Positions 34,801 to 41,933 of a stretch of 44,605 nt of DNA are shown here, piece by piece (positions within the stretch are counted from its first letter, which is position 1; every line of letters begins with the position of its first letter). The translations under genes and the position numbers were made by a program. This DNA is from Sphingobacteriaceae bacterium UBA2059. Lineage in GTDB: Bacteria > Bacteroidota > Bacteroidia > Sphingobacteriales > Sphingobacteriaceae. The notes under the pieces were generated by a model. That model did not search any database, had not been told where the DNA came from, and saw nothing but the letters and a program-made list of their open reading frames with translations. The DNA lies in NCBI GenBank assembly GCA_002332615.1, contig DDAL01000031.1, forward strand, positions 49,636-94,240. The letters run 5' to 3'.

Positions 34801-35180
34801 TTCTTGATCGCTGGACTCCTGAAAACAGGCAAGGAACTTATCCTGCGCTTATTACAGGCAGCTATTTAAATGAAGAGATACCTGCAGAAGTCAGTCTGGT
34901 TGCCGGCTGGCAAAATGACAGGGGCTTCTATAATAATCTTGACCTGTGGTTAAAAAAAGCGGATTACGTGCGTGTGAGAAACATCTCCCTGGGCTATCAG
35001 TTAAGTAAGAATACCTTGTCAGCGCTGAAGCTGCACGCTTTAAGAATCACAGCTGAAGCACGCAATCCATTTGTGCTGATGGGCAAATATGACAATTATC
35101 TCGACCCCGAAACCATGGGAAATCCTTATGCTCAACCTATACCCAAAACCTTTTCCCTCGGTTTCAACGTAACTCTTTAA
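31857..35180 (+). CDS. SusC/RagA-family TonB-linked outer membrane transporter
   Basis: 1107 residues. It has a signal peptide (MKKLLLVYLLMFAYLSNVHG), a carboxypeptidase-regulatory-like domain (QTVISGKVLDASTKETLPGV, to about residue 105), a plug domain with SusC motifs (VVTGYQTISRKKATVAVSQV, VRGTSSLQATQDPLWVIDG, GYNPSDIENITVLKDAAATAIYGARAANGV), and a long beta-barrel ending in FSLGFNVTL. Such proteins import oligomers captured by their SusD partner, powered by TonB. The SusD-like gene follows after 9 bp. No sigma/anti-sigma pair or glycosidase gene is next to it. The cargo is unknown; the protease gene upstream suggests peptide. Confidence 0.95.
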   Translation: MKKLLLVYLLMFAYLSNVHGQTVISGKVLDASTKETLPGVSLYLVDKAVTPMEKSKATIGTISDSNGQFRLVIPASHSSNKIAVSYIGYLTQFIDIGPLTSITILLKSDSRMLGETVVTGYQTISRKKATVAVSQVSADKIIQAGVQSIDNLLAGQLSGVSVTSTTGAPGAAPKIRVRGTSSLQATQDPLWVIDGMPVEGNDLPKADNIDLLYSSSIAGYNPSDIENITVLKDAAATAIYGARAANGVIVVTTKSGRKSEKVNVNYRNNFTNTPRPDISRLNLMNSNEKVDLELSLFGSNFKYRDEMGSVSQIFKTFNITPESYMQTGFAGINSAAQQEINALRTVTTDWNRLLFQSAFTQEHSLSVSGGGDRSVFYFSGGYFDEAGATRGTGSKRYNITLKGEYNLLKDLKLSTGIFANQRRQTSYFSSDDGVNNPISYSRKANPYSVATDGEGNYVYDKNVIGYETPLNFNILEELSNSSNNLNTKAFNANFKLQYTGIKGLSLSSQLGIQAEDGIVEKIALENTYYNRLLVDRNMRYDSKLKKKVSILPQGGSIINSTSELQQYTLKNTAEYDLTLFDKHQFNILAGNELRRVKNTIVSRRGFGYDPKTLTTQPVLFPSEDVAQALYKVSNFNIFTENAFVSFFGTGSYTYKNKYTLGASIRYDGSDLFGVDPKYKYLPLWSLSGLWRIAEEPYFKQNGTFDLINLRASYGLQGNIDKSTSPFVTGTYRRISILPDDVVNAIEIISPPNEKLRWEKTINYNIGLDLAFFNNRLSASIDFYNRQGKDLINIHSLPLESGFTSMTVNWAEMSNKGLEISILSRNITRKDFQWTSDFNLSFNKNKVLKETLPDNSFLPSRQGHPVGALFTLPYAGIDDKGNILMLKDGKSLSVNEFYKLTSLYEWDEANYPTSELTNDQQRALYNYSGTRDPIWFGGFNNTLAYKNFDLSFGLLFNLGHKVMIKPLYDLTSYNRGHNSNKAILDRWTPENRQGTYPALITGSYLNEEIPAEVSLVAGWQNDRGFYNNLDLWLKKADYVRVRNISLGYQLSKNTLSALKLHALRITAEARNPFVLMGKYDNYLDPETMGNPYAQPIPKTFSLGFNVTL

Positions 35181-35189
35181 TTTAGAAAC

Positions 35190-36524
35190 ATGTCCATTTT
35201 AAAATTTAGTACTCTGGTCTCAATTTGTACGATGCTCGTGTCCTGTGACAAGTACCTCGATGTTGTGCCGGTTGGGAAAGTAATACCCCAGACGGTCGCA
35301 GAGCTCGAAGAAGAGCTGAACTTTGCCTATGCAACCATTAATTACGACAAAGGGCTGTCATCTTACAGGGGTGATGAATTTGAAGCCATAGAGGATCGTG
35401 AAGATAAGGTGGAACTAATCCAAAACCATTTCACCTGGAATGAGAATGGGCAGTTTAATTCGGCTTCTCTTTTATGGAAGAATGAATACTTTATCATATT
35501 TTCAGCGAATCACGTAATTGAAGCAGGAGCAGCAGCCACCGATGGCTCGGGGGAGAGACGAAATCAGTTAGTCGGTGAGGCTTATTTGTTGCGTGCCTAC
35601 ACGTATTTTACCCTGGTAAACCTATACGGCAAGCCCTTTAACAGTCATACGTCTGACAAGGATAAGGCCGTTCCTCTTATTACCTCCATTGACATGGAAA
35701 AAGTGAGTCCAAGGAATTCCGTAGGGGAAGTGTATGCTCAGATACTCAAGGATATCGAAGCCGGGCTGGGGCTGTTAAATGTAAACCAATTTGAACTTAA
35801 AAAGCGATATAGATTCACCACTGTTAGTGCCAATGCTCTTGCGGCACGAGTACATCTTTATATGGGGAACTGGCAAAAAGCGGCTGAATATGCCAGGCTG
35901 GTTATTCAGGCTAATGGATCGCTTACGGACTTACGAAGCAAAGATGCGTCTCTGCCAAACTTATACAACTCAGAGGAGTGTATACAGTCTATCGATTTGA
36001 TTTATGGTAACCAAATGCTCGATGCGGTTAAGTTATCAGGTACCTTGAAGGACAAGTATGATGCACAGAACGATCTGAGGTTTGCAAAGTTCTTTGATCA
36101 CCAGGGAACCGATTATGTTATAAAGAAAATCGAGCCCGCAAATAGTAAGTACAGGTGCTCTTTCCGTACCGCCGAATTCTACCTTATCATGGCAGAAGCT
36201 TTGGCTCACCTGGGCGACTTACAAGAATCCGTAAGCTATTTAAATCAGTTAAAAGAAAAAAGATACAGCGTGTCTTCCTTTCCTTTGGAAAAAGCGCGCG
36301 TAAACGCCATGACGGCGGTCAGTCTCCTTAATGAAATCGCCGACGAGCGGGCCCGCGAACTTGCATTCGAAGGTCATAGATGGTTTGATCTAAGGCGTAC
36401 AACACAGCCTGAGATTGTACATAAGCTTAATCAGAAGCACTATGTTCTTAAACGGAATGATGACAGATATACAATTCTTATTCCACAAGACGCCATTGAT
36501 AATAACCCTTTGTTAAAGAAATAG
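35190..36524 (+). CDS. SusD/RagB-family nutrient-binding lipoprotein
   Basis: 444 residues. The lipobox LVSC gives lipid-anchored Cys19 after a short signal. It then has CDKYLDVVPVGKVIPQTVAELE, the usual SusD opening. TPR-like helices carry GEAYLLRAYTYFTLVNLYGKPF and ALAARVHLYMGNWQKAAEYA, and the C-terminus has RTAEFYLIMAEALAHLGD and DERARELAFEGHRWFDLRR, the strongest SusD signature. The protein sits on the cell surface as a lid on the SusC barrel. It is somewhat shorter than glycan-binding SusD proteins. It is the last gene of the three-gene run; about 160 bp without a recognised terminator separates it from the next cluster. Confidence 0.94.
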   Translation: MSILKFSTLVSICTMLVSCDKYLDVVPVGKVIPQTVAELEEELNFAYATINYDKGLSSYRGDEFEAIEDREDKVELIQNHFTWNENGQFNSASLLWKNEYFIIFSANHVIEAGAAATDGSGERRNQLVGEAYLLRAYTYFTLVNLYGKPFNSHTSDKDKAVPLITSIDMEKVSPRNSVGEVYAQILKDIEAGLGLLNVNQFELKKRYRFTTVSANALAARVHLYMGNWQKAAEYARLVIQANGSLTDLRSKDASLPNLYNSEECIQSIDLIYGNQMLDAVKLSGTLKDKYDAQNDLRFAKFFDHQGTDYVIKKIEPANSKYRCSFRTAEFYLIMAEALAHLGDLQESVSYLNQLKEKRYSVSSFPLEKARVNAMTAVSLLNEIADERARELAFEGHRWFDLRRTTQPEIVHKLNQKHYVLKRNDDRYTILIPQDAIDNNPLLKK

Positions 36525-36687
36525 ATAAGTCTTTATACGAAGCTGACGTCCGGTGCTCTTCAATTTAAGTAACAAGACCGAAAGGTTTGTACAGTGCTTT
36601 CTTATACAAAAAAATTAAAACTTAATTGAATTTTTATACTTTATATAGGTAAGAAAATGATTACATCTACCATCATTTTTACCCTGT

Positions 36688-37122
36688 ATGAAAGACAAAC
36701 ATTTATCTGAAGAGGAGTTAATACCCGGAGAACGTACGCAGACAATACCTGTTGTGCATGAGCAATTAAATATTGCTTCGGAGTGGGTGGAAAGTGGCAA
36801 GGTGCGTATTTCCAAAAAAGTGCTTAAGGAAGAAGTTAAAGTTAATATTCCTGTGATTTCCGAGCAAGTGGAGGTTGAGCGCAGGCAAGTCAACCAATAT
36901 GTTGACACCGTTCCTCCTGCTGTGAGGTATGAAGGAGATGTTACCATTATTCCGGTGCTCAAGGAAGTGCTGGTTGTCGAAAAAAAAGTGATGCTCGTGG
37001 AAGAGCTCCATATAAGGAAACGAAAGACCGAAGAGGTTTTTCCTGCAGAAGAGACTCTGTTCAAGGAACAGGTTATTGTCAGTCGCGACGATAATGCCGG
37101 ACACGTGCCCCCTACAGTTTAA
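36688..37122 (+). CDS. DUF2382 (YsnF/AvaK-like) protein, short form
   Basis: 144 residues, cytoplasmic, with no signal or membrane segment. It consists of a DUF2382-like domain made of alternating Val/Glu/Lys strands (TIPVVHEQLNIASEWVESGK, VNIPVISEQVEVERRQV, VLVVEKKVMLVEELHIRKRK). It is related to but clearly diverged from the two DUF2382 domains downstream. Such proteins appear in stress-induced gene sets of Bacteroidota and cyanobacteria; the molecular function is unknown. It starts a four-gene plus-strand cluster. The 36525-36687 gap before it is AT-rich with no convincing promoter match. Confidence 0.85.
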   Translation: MKDKHLSEEELIPGERTQTIPVVHEQLNIASEWVESGKVRISKKVLKEEVKVNIPVISEQVEVERRQVNQYVDTVPPAVRYEGDVTIIPVLKEVLVVEKKVMLVEELHIRKRKTEEVFPAEETLFKEQVIVSRDDNAGHVPPTV

Positions 37123-37160
37123 TAATAATCTATCCTATTAACATATTAATCCAGAAAAAC

Positions 37161-37955
37161 ATGTCGAAAACAGTAATTGGTATTTTCCAAAACGTAAGTG
37201 AAGCCTGGGAGGCGAAAAAAGAACTATTGTCTAAAGGGTTTGCTGATGAGTCAATAGACATCTCAGCAAATGATACTACAACACGCTCGGTAACGGGCAG
37301 GTCTGCATACGACCATGAGGAAACCGGCGAGCGCGTAGGTAACTTCTTTAAGAATCTTTTTGGTAATGATGAAGAAAGTACTACTTACACAGAGGCGGCC
37401 CGTCAGGGAACCGTAGTTACAGTGCATGCAAAAGATGCTGATGAAGCAGAACGTGCGCTCACAGTCCTGGACAGTTATGGTGCGGTTGATGTAAATGATT
37501 ACGCAAAACAATGTAGAATGAAAGCCTGCGCTGACGATGAGATGTCCGGATCAGCTGAACAAGTGCTACCTGTTATAGAAGAAGATCTGGAAGTAGGTAA
37601 ACGAGAAGTGGGGACAGGTGGGGTACGTTTAAGAAGCCGTATCATTGAGAGGCCCGTAGAAGAAAGTATCCGTTTGCGTCAGGAGCATGTTCATGTTGAA
37701 CGTACGGCTGTTGACCGTCCGGCTACAGACGCTGATTTTGAGAACTTCCGGGAAGGAACTATTGAAATGAAAGAACATGAGGAGGTTCCGGTAGTTAAAA
37801 AAGAGGCCAGAGTGGTAGAAGAAGTCAGTCTTGGAAAGAGTGTAAGTGAAACAGAAGAAACAATTAAGGATACTCTGCGAAGTACAGAAGTCGATACAGA
37901 GCATATTTCATCTTCTGAAACCCGCAATACCGATTCAGATAAGCGGTCCTTATAA
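37161..37955 (+). CDS. General stress protein 17M-like N-domain plus DUF2382
   Basis: 264 residues. The N-terminal half (SKTVIGIFQNVSEAWEAKKELLSKGF to TALTVLDSYGAVDV) resembles the YflT/general stress protein 17M fold, with a ferredoxin-like repeat. The C-terminal half from about residue 135 is DUF2382: VLPVIEEDLEVGKREVGTGG, RIIERPVEESIRLRQEHVHV, VPVVKKEARVVEEVSLGK. This half is close to that of the fourth gene of the cluster, indicating duplication and domain shuffling. It is probably cytoplasmic. The domain pair suggests a stress-induced structural or binding protein, but no activity can be assigned. Confidence 0.85.
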   Translation: MSKTVIGIFQNVSEAWEAKKELLSKGFADESIDISANDTTTRSVTGRSAYDHEETGERVGNFFKNLFGNDEESTTYTEAARQGTVVTVHAKDADEAERALTVLDSYGAVDVNDYAKQCRMKACADDEMSGSAEQVLPVIEEDLEVGKREVGTGGVRLRSRIIERPVEESIRLRQEHVHVERTAVDRPATDADFENFREGTIEMKEHEEVPVVKKEARVVEEVSLGKSVSETEETIKDTLRSTEVDTEHISSSETRNTDSDKRSL

Positions 37956-38019
37956 GATCAACCCTTCCTCATCCAAGTAGAGATTTTAATTATTTGTTTA
38001 ACACTTAAAAAATAGAATT

Positions 38020-38637
38020 ATGGCAGAATTAGATGTTCAACCTAAAAAAAGCAGTCCTTGGTGGTTATGGCTATTATTAGCATTAATTGCTCTGGCTCTA
38101 TTGTTTTACTTCCTGAGAGATAAGGATGCCAGCCCAGGCATGACCACAGGCAACGATTCCGCTCAGGTGTCAAATACAATGGATCCAAATTGGGATTCCG
38201 TCGATTTCAACTCACCGGCTGCGGCTTATGATGAGATTTCCGACAAAGATATCAATGTGAGAGGGACAGACAAATACAGCATTTACAGTATAGGCGAAAA
38301 TATATTATTCGCTACAGATCAAAGCTCTATTCAGGCATCAGGCGAATCTAAACTACAGCAGGTGGTAGCATCGCTTAATAAACGTTACAAAGGAGCAACC
38401 ATAGGCGTTTACGGCCGTACAGACTCTACCGGCACAGCCAGTCATAATAAGGAACTTGGCGCAGAAAGGGCAGAAGCGGTAAAAAACTGGCTTGTGAAAA
38501 ACGGAAATATTGACGAAAGCAAGGTAACAACGCATTCTTTGGGTCAGTCAAATCCGGTAGCCTCAAATGAAACCGCCGAAGGAAGACAAGAAAACCGGAG
38601 TGTGGAGATTGTGGTATTTGGTGAGCGTAATCAATAA
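38020..38637 (+). CDS. Membrane-anchored OmpA-like peptidoglycan-binding protein
   Basis: 205 residues. One membrane helix near the N-terminus (WWLWLLLALIALALLFYFL, about 14-32) is followed by a linker rich in Asp, Ser and Asn, then an OmpA C-terminal domain from about residue 90. Its peptidoglycan-contact motif is intact: GRTDSTGTASHNKELGAERA with D and R in place. The protein is probably an inner-membrane anchor reaching the cell wall, as in MotB-like or YiaD-like proteins. It sits between two DUF2382 genes, so it probably belongs to the same stress response, perhaps for envelope stability. Confidence 0.9.
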   Translation: MAELDVQPKKSSPWWLWLLLALIALALLFYFLRDKDASPGMTTGNDSAQVSNTMDPNWDSVDFNSPAAAYDEISDKDINVRGTDKYSIYSIGENILFATDQSSIQASGESKLQQVVASLNKRYKGATIGVYGRTDSTGTASHNKELGAERAEAVKNWLVKNGNIDESKVTTHSLGQSNPVASNETAEGRQENRSVEIVVFGERNQ

Positions 38638-38674
38638 TAGACTAATAATTAATTCATAACAAAAAGAAATTATT

Positions 38675-39583
38675 ATGGCATACACAGAAGATGTAAATGA
38701 ATATAGCCGCCTTGAAGAACTAGGTGGCAGCGGATATGAAATTGCTGATGGACAACCAAACATTAAAGGCTGGGATGTACGGGATGCTTCAGGCCGAGAG
38801 ATTGGCGAAGTAGATGAGCTGTTGTTTAATCCGCATTCGCGGAAAGTAAGGTATATAGTTCTGGATCTCGATAAGAACGACTTTAATCTCGAATCGAAAA
38901 AAGTTCTCGTACCTATTGGCGTTGCTCAACTGCACGAGCGCGAAGACGATGTGGTGATCTCAGGGCTAAGCGAATGGAAGTTAAGAGCTTTGCCTGAGTA
39001 TGATAAGGACAATTTTAACCCTGCCTTTGAATCGAGGGTAAGAAATATTTTCGCTAGTAATGATGAAGCAGCTTACTCTGCTATACCTGCCGGCGACTAT
39101 GAAACTCACCCTGCTGATTTTTATGAACATGAAGTTTTTGATGAAGACAGGTTTTATCACCCCAGGGACCGTCAGACAGCTCAAGCGACGGGTGATTCAA
39201 TCCCCGTAATCGAAGAGAACATAGAAGTTGGTAAAAGGGAAGTTGAAAAAGGCGGAACAAGGTTAGTTTCACGTGTGGTTGAAAGACCGGTTGAAGAAAA
39301 CATTACACTACGCGAGGAGCATGTTCACGTGGAGCGCACTCCGGTAAATCGTCCGGTAGAAGCCGGAGACCTGCAAAACTTCCAGGAAGGCGAAATTGAA
39401 ATGACTGAACGTAAAGAAGTCCCGGTCGTTAATAAAGAAGCACGTGTGGTCGAAGAAGTGCGTCTCAATAAAACAGAAACCGAGGAAAACTATACGGTTG
39501 AAGATACAGTGAGAAGGACCGAAGTGGAAGAGGAAAGGATTCAGGGAGATCGCGATGTATTAAACAGGGACAGAGATATCTAG
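38675..39583 (+). CDS. PRC-barrel plus DUF2382 protein
   Basis: 302 residues. After a short N-terminal tail comes a PRC-barrel domain (about residues 27-110: IKGWDVRDASGREIGEVDEL, RKVRYIVLDLDKND, KKVLVPIGVAQL). A linker rich in acidic and aromatic residues follows, then a C-terminal DUF2382 domain (SIPVIEENIEVGKREVEKGG, RVVERPVEENITLREEHVHV, VPVVNKEARVVEEVRLNK). PRC-barrel fused to DUF2382 is a known combination in stress-response loci. The DUF2382 half is closely similar to that of the gene at 37161. The cluster is closed by the palindromic terminator at 39586-39633. Confidence 0.9.
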   Translation: MAYTEDVNEYSRLEELGGSGYEIADGQPNIKGWDVRDASGREIGEVDELLFNPHSRKVRYIVLDLDKNDFNLESKKVLVPIGVAQLHEREDDVVISGLSEWKLRALPEYDKDNFNPAFESRVRNIFASNDEAAYSAIPAGDYETHPADFYEHEVFDEDRFYHPRDRQTAQATGDSIPVIEENIEVGKREVEKGGTRLVSRVVERPVEENITLREEHVHVERTPVNRPVEAGDLQNFQEGEIEMTERKEVPVVNKEARVVEEVRLNKTETEENYTVEDTVRRTEVEEERIQGDRDVLNRDRDI

Positions 39584-39585
39584 CA

Positions 39586-39633
39586 CCTTATAACAAAAAA
39601 ACCGGCCAATTGGCCGGTTTTTTTGTTATAAGG
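39586..39633. terminator. 48-bp perfect palindrome acting as intrinsic terminator
   Basis: Bases 39586-39609 and 39610-39633 are exact inverse complements. The core ACCGGCC-AATT-GGCCGGT is followed by seven T on the plus strand and, by symmetry, on the minus strand as well, so it can terminate in both directions. It begins 2 bp after the last DUF2382 stop. Confidence 0.9.
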
Positions 39634-39701
39634 CTATTTAATTTCTGATTATTATAGAGAAGCGCATACGCATATGTCTAGGTAATAAGTGATATTTATT
39701 T

Positions 39702-39709
39702 TAGGTTTG
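39702..39709 (+). promoter_or_regulatory. -7 box of the Rrf2 regulator gene
   Basis: TAGGTTTG matches TAnnTTTG, 17 bp before the ATG. No strong -33 element is seen. A loosely symmetric GGTT/AACC pair (39704-39720) surrounds the expected start and might be an autoregulatory site. Confidence 0.4.
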
Positions 39710-39726
39710 TTAAAATAACCGGTTTA

Positions 39727-40155
39727 ATGATACTTTCTAAATCATGCGAGTATGCTATCAGGGCATCAGTTTACGTAGCCTTTAAAAGCACAGAGGGTGA
39801 AAAAGTTGGCATAATAGAGATAGCAAATGCAATTGATTCTCCTTTGCACTTTACTGGTAAAATACTTCAAACACTTGTAAGGAAGAAGGTTCTATGTTCG
39901 AGCAAAGGACCAACAGGAGGCTTTTTTATTCCTGCTGAACGTACAATAAAAATAATAGAGATAGTCTATGCAATAGACGGTCAGGCCCTTTTTACCTCAT
40001 GTGTCATGGGGTTAAAGTCATGCTCTGGCAAGAAGCCCTGTCCTATGCACCACCAGATGGAGCCTATAAGGGACGAGATTTTACTTAAATTTCAAACTCA
40101 GACATTAAACGAGTTTGTTGAAGCCTATAGGTCAAACTTGTATTTTTTAAAGTAA
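39727..40155 (+). CDS. Rrf2-family transcriptional regulator with Cys cluster
   Basis: 142 residues. The N-terminal winged helix-turn-helix is typical (MILSKSCEYAIRASVYVA, LHFTGKILQTLVRKKVL, SSKGPTGGFF). Three Cys residues in the dimerisation region, C92, C99 and C105 (C-x6-C-x5-C), resemble the Fe-S ligands of IscR and NsrR, so it may sense NO, oxygen or Fe-S status. The order Rrf2 regulator, YtxH-like protein, cydAB suggests that it controls cytochrome bd. A 16-bp palindrome over the cydA start is a candidate target. The binding of a cluster is inferred from Cys spacing only. Confidence 0.9.
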   Translation: MILSKSCEYAIRASVYVAFKSTEGEKVGIIEIANAIDSPLHFTGKILQTLVRKKVLCSSKGPTGGFFIPAERTIKIIEIVYAIDGQALFTSCVMGLKSCSGKKPCPMHHQMEPIRDEILLKFQTQTLNEFVEAYRSNLYFLK

Positions 40156-40185
40156 GGGAGCAACACTTAGGGCTCCTTATTGTTA
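40152..40185 (+). terminator. Weak hairpin after the Rrf2 gene
   Basis: A GGAGC/GCTCC stem, extended by AAG/CTT with one bulge, begins at the Rrf2 stop and is followed by TTATTGTTATAT. The T-run is interrupted, so termination would be partial, leaving possible read-through to the YtxH gene. Confidence 0.4.
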
Positions 40186-40218
40186 TATATTAGAGTCACA
40201 CTTTAAATACACACGCGC

Positions 40219-40470
40219 ATGAATAATTCATCTAAGTTAATATCAGTTTTATTTGCAGGAGTAGCAGTTGGTGCAGTTATAGGTCTGTTGTTATCGCCCG
40301 ATAAAGGCGAAGAAACCCGTGACCACGTCTCAGACTGGTTTAACGATCTTTGTTACAGATCAAAGGAAAAAGCAAATGAACTTGCCGAAAAGGGCGTAAA
40401 CGCAGTTAGGTCCATGAAGTCAAGGTCTGGCGAATTTGGAGAAGATGTAGAACGAACTTTAGGCTTGTAG
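40219..40470 (+). CDS. YtxH domain protein
   Basis: 83 residues. One N-terminal membrane helix with Gly spacing (LISVLFAGVAVGAVIGLLL) is followed by SPDKGEETRDHVSDWFNDL, the YtxH signature (LxPxxGxExR), and an amphipathic helix (KEKANELAEKGVNAVRS). These small proteins are often general-stress induced and of unknown function. A strong terminator lies 15 bp behind the stop, so it is not expected to be on the cydAB transcript. Confidence 0.9.
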   Translation: MNNSSKLISVLFAGVAVGAVIGLLLSPDKGEETRDHVSDWFNDLCYRSKEKANELAEKGVNAVRSMKSRSGEFGEDVERTLGL

Positions 40471-40484
40471 CTAATTTAAAGTAT

Positions 40485-40516
40485 AAAAGGGTCAGACTAA
40501 GTCTGGCCCTTTTTAT
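40485..40516 (+). terminator. Intrinsic terminator after the YtxH gene
   Basis: A 12-bp stem (40486-40497 with 40501-40512, one T-G pair) with a 3-base loop ends in a run of five T (40510-40514). It separates the Rrf2-YtxH genes from cydAB. Confidence 0.85.
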
Positions 40517-40534
40517 ATATCATAAAATTGTCTT

Positions 40535-40554
40535 TTGCGCTCAACTATGCGCAA
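40535..40554. promoter_or_regulatory. 20-bp dyad upstream of cydA
   Basis: TTGCGC (40535-40540) and GCGCAA (40549-40554) are perfect inverted copies with an 8-base spacer, about 42 bp before the cydA ATG. The symmetry and length recall sites of CRP/FNR-like or Rex-like redox regulators, but neither consensus is matched exactly. Confidence 0.45.
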
Positions 40555-40581
40555 GATCACCTCAAATATGTAAGCAATTTA

Positions 40582-40597
40582 ATACCTTGCAAGGTAT
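40582..40597. promoter_or_regulatory. 16-bp palindrome overlapping the cydA start
   Basis: ATACCTTGCAAGGTAT is exactly symmetric and includes the first two bases of the cydA ATG. The ATACC...GGTAT ends resemble those of IscR/Rrf2-type operators. It could be the target of the Rrf2 regulator encoded 430 bp upstream; it also contains the AAGG that may serve in ribosome binding. Confidence 0.45.
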
Positions 40598-41930
40598 GGA
40601 CGATTTCATTGCAGCTCGCTCGCAAATGGCCCTCTCTCTAGGGTTTCACATTATATTTTCCTGTATCGGAATGGTCATGCCCTTCTTTATGGCTCTATCC
40701 CATTACTACTGGTTAAAAACAAGCAAGCCTGTGTATAAGAACATAACCAAAGCCTGGAGTAAGGGTGTTGCAATATTCTTTGCCACGGGAGCTGTATCAG
40801 GAACAGTTTTATCCTTTGAGTTAGGCTTGTTATGGCCAACGTTCATGAAACATGCAGGACCAATATTCGGGATGCCTTTTTCGCTCGAAGGAACAGCATT
40901 CTTCATAGAAGCTATTGCGCTTGGTTTCTTTTTGTATGGATGGAACCGATTCAATCCCTGGTTTCACTGGTTTACAGGCGTAATTGTAGGGATAAGCGGC
41001 CTTGCTTCAGGCATATTGGTGGTAGCTGCCAATGCATGGATGAATAGTCCTGCCGGTTTTGATTATGTTAACGGACAATATATCAATATAGATCCTGTAA
41101 AAGCAATGTTTAACGACGCCTGGTTTACTCAGGCCCTTCACATGAGCATTGCCGCATTTGTTGCTACCGGCTTTGCGGTTGCCGGAGTACATGCGTTTTT
41201 AATACTCAAAGGAAAGAATAAAGAGTTCCATCAAAAGGCTTTTAAAATAGCTGCTGTCTTCGCCTCAATAGCCGCTCTTGTACAACCTTTAAGTGGAGAC
41301 ATGTCTGCTAAAGACATTGCTATAAGGCAACCTGCAAAGCTTGCTGCTATGGAGTCACACTTTCATACTCAAAAAAGGGCCGACCTGATACTTGGAGGTA
41401 TACCCGATACAGAGAACAAAAAGGTAAGTTATGCTATTCACCTTCCCGGATTTCTTAGTTTTCTTGCTCATGGCGATTTCAATGCCGAAGTTACCGGTCT
41501 TGATAAAATACCTGCAGACGAGCATCCGCCTGTCGCCATTACTCATTATGCTTTTCAAATTATGGTAGGGCTTGGAATGTTTATGATGATCGTAGGAGTG
41601 TTTTATCTCATCTCCCTTTGGAAAAAGAGAAAGTGGCAACATTCCCGATGGTTGTTAAACTTATTTATTATTGCCACGCCAATGGGATTTATAGCTGTAG
41701 AAGCCGGATGGACAGTTACCGAAGTTGGCCGTCAGCCCTGGATCATACATAAAATTATGCGTACTGCAGATGCTGTAACGCCTATGCCTGGTATTGTATA
41801 CTCGTTTTATCTGTTTACTGCCGTGTACATTTCACTTGCTATTATGGTTACATTTTTGCTCATCAGACAAATTAAAATGGTCGATCAGATATATGATTTG
41901 CCTGAAGCAGAAGCTACTAAAAAATCTTAA
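40596..41930 (+). CDS. cydA: Cytochrome bd oxidase subunit I
   Basis: 444 residues and nine membrane helices. Together with CydB it oxidises quinol and reduces oxygen with high affinity. It begins MDDFIAARSQMALSLGFHIIF with heme ligand H18 (E. coli H19); the second His is H182 (QALHMSIAAFV). The quinol loop carries QPAKLAAMES with the conserved Lys and Glu, but is of the short type, explaining the lower length than the 522-residue E. coli protein. EVGRQPWI is the late signature. ATG 40596 is preferred over TTG 40587. cydB follows 3 bp after the stop. Confidence 0.96.
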   Translation: MDDFIAARSQMALSLGFHIIFSCIGMVMPFFMALSHYYWLKTSKPVYKNITKAWSKGVAIFFATGAVSGTVLSFELGLLWPTFMKHAGPIFGMPFSLEGTAFFIEAIALGFFLYGWNRFNPWFHWFTGVIVGISGLASGILVVAANAWMNSPAGFDYVNGQYINIDPVKAMFNDAWFTQALHMSIAAFVATGFAVAGVHAFLILKGKNKEFHQKAFKIAAVFASIAALVQPLSGDMSAKDIAIRQPAKLAAMESHFHTQKRADLILGGIPDTENKKVSYAIHLPGFLSFLAHGDFNAEVTGLDKIPADEHPPVAITHYAFQIMVGLGMFMMIVGVFYLISLWKKRKWQHSRWLLNLFIIATPMGFIAVEAGWTVTEVGRQPWIIHKIMRTADAVTPMPGIVYSFYLFTAVYISLAIMVTFLLIRQIKMVDQIYDLPEAEATKKS

Positions 41931-41933
41931 ACT

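Noticed and set aside
36615..37104. Long antisense frames (149 and 112 codons) opposite the first DUF2382 gene
   Set aside because: The repetitive Val/Glu/Lys codons of DUF2382 keep other frames open; the sense protein has clear family motifs.
36688..39583. CRISPR-like or tandem DNA repeat array
   Set aside because: The similarity is at protein level between DUF2382 domains; no regularly spaced identical DNA repeats are present.
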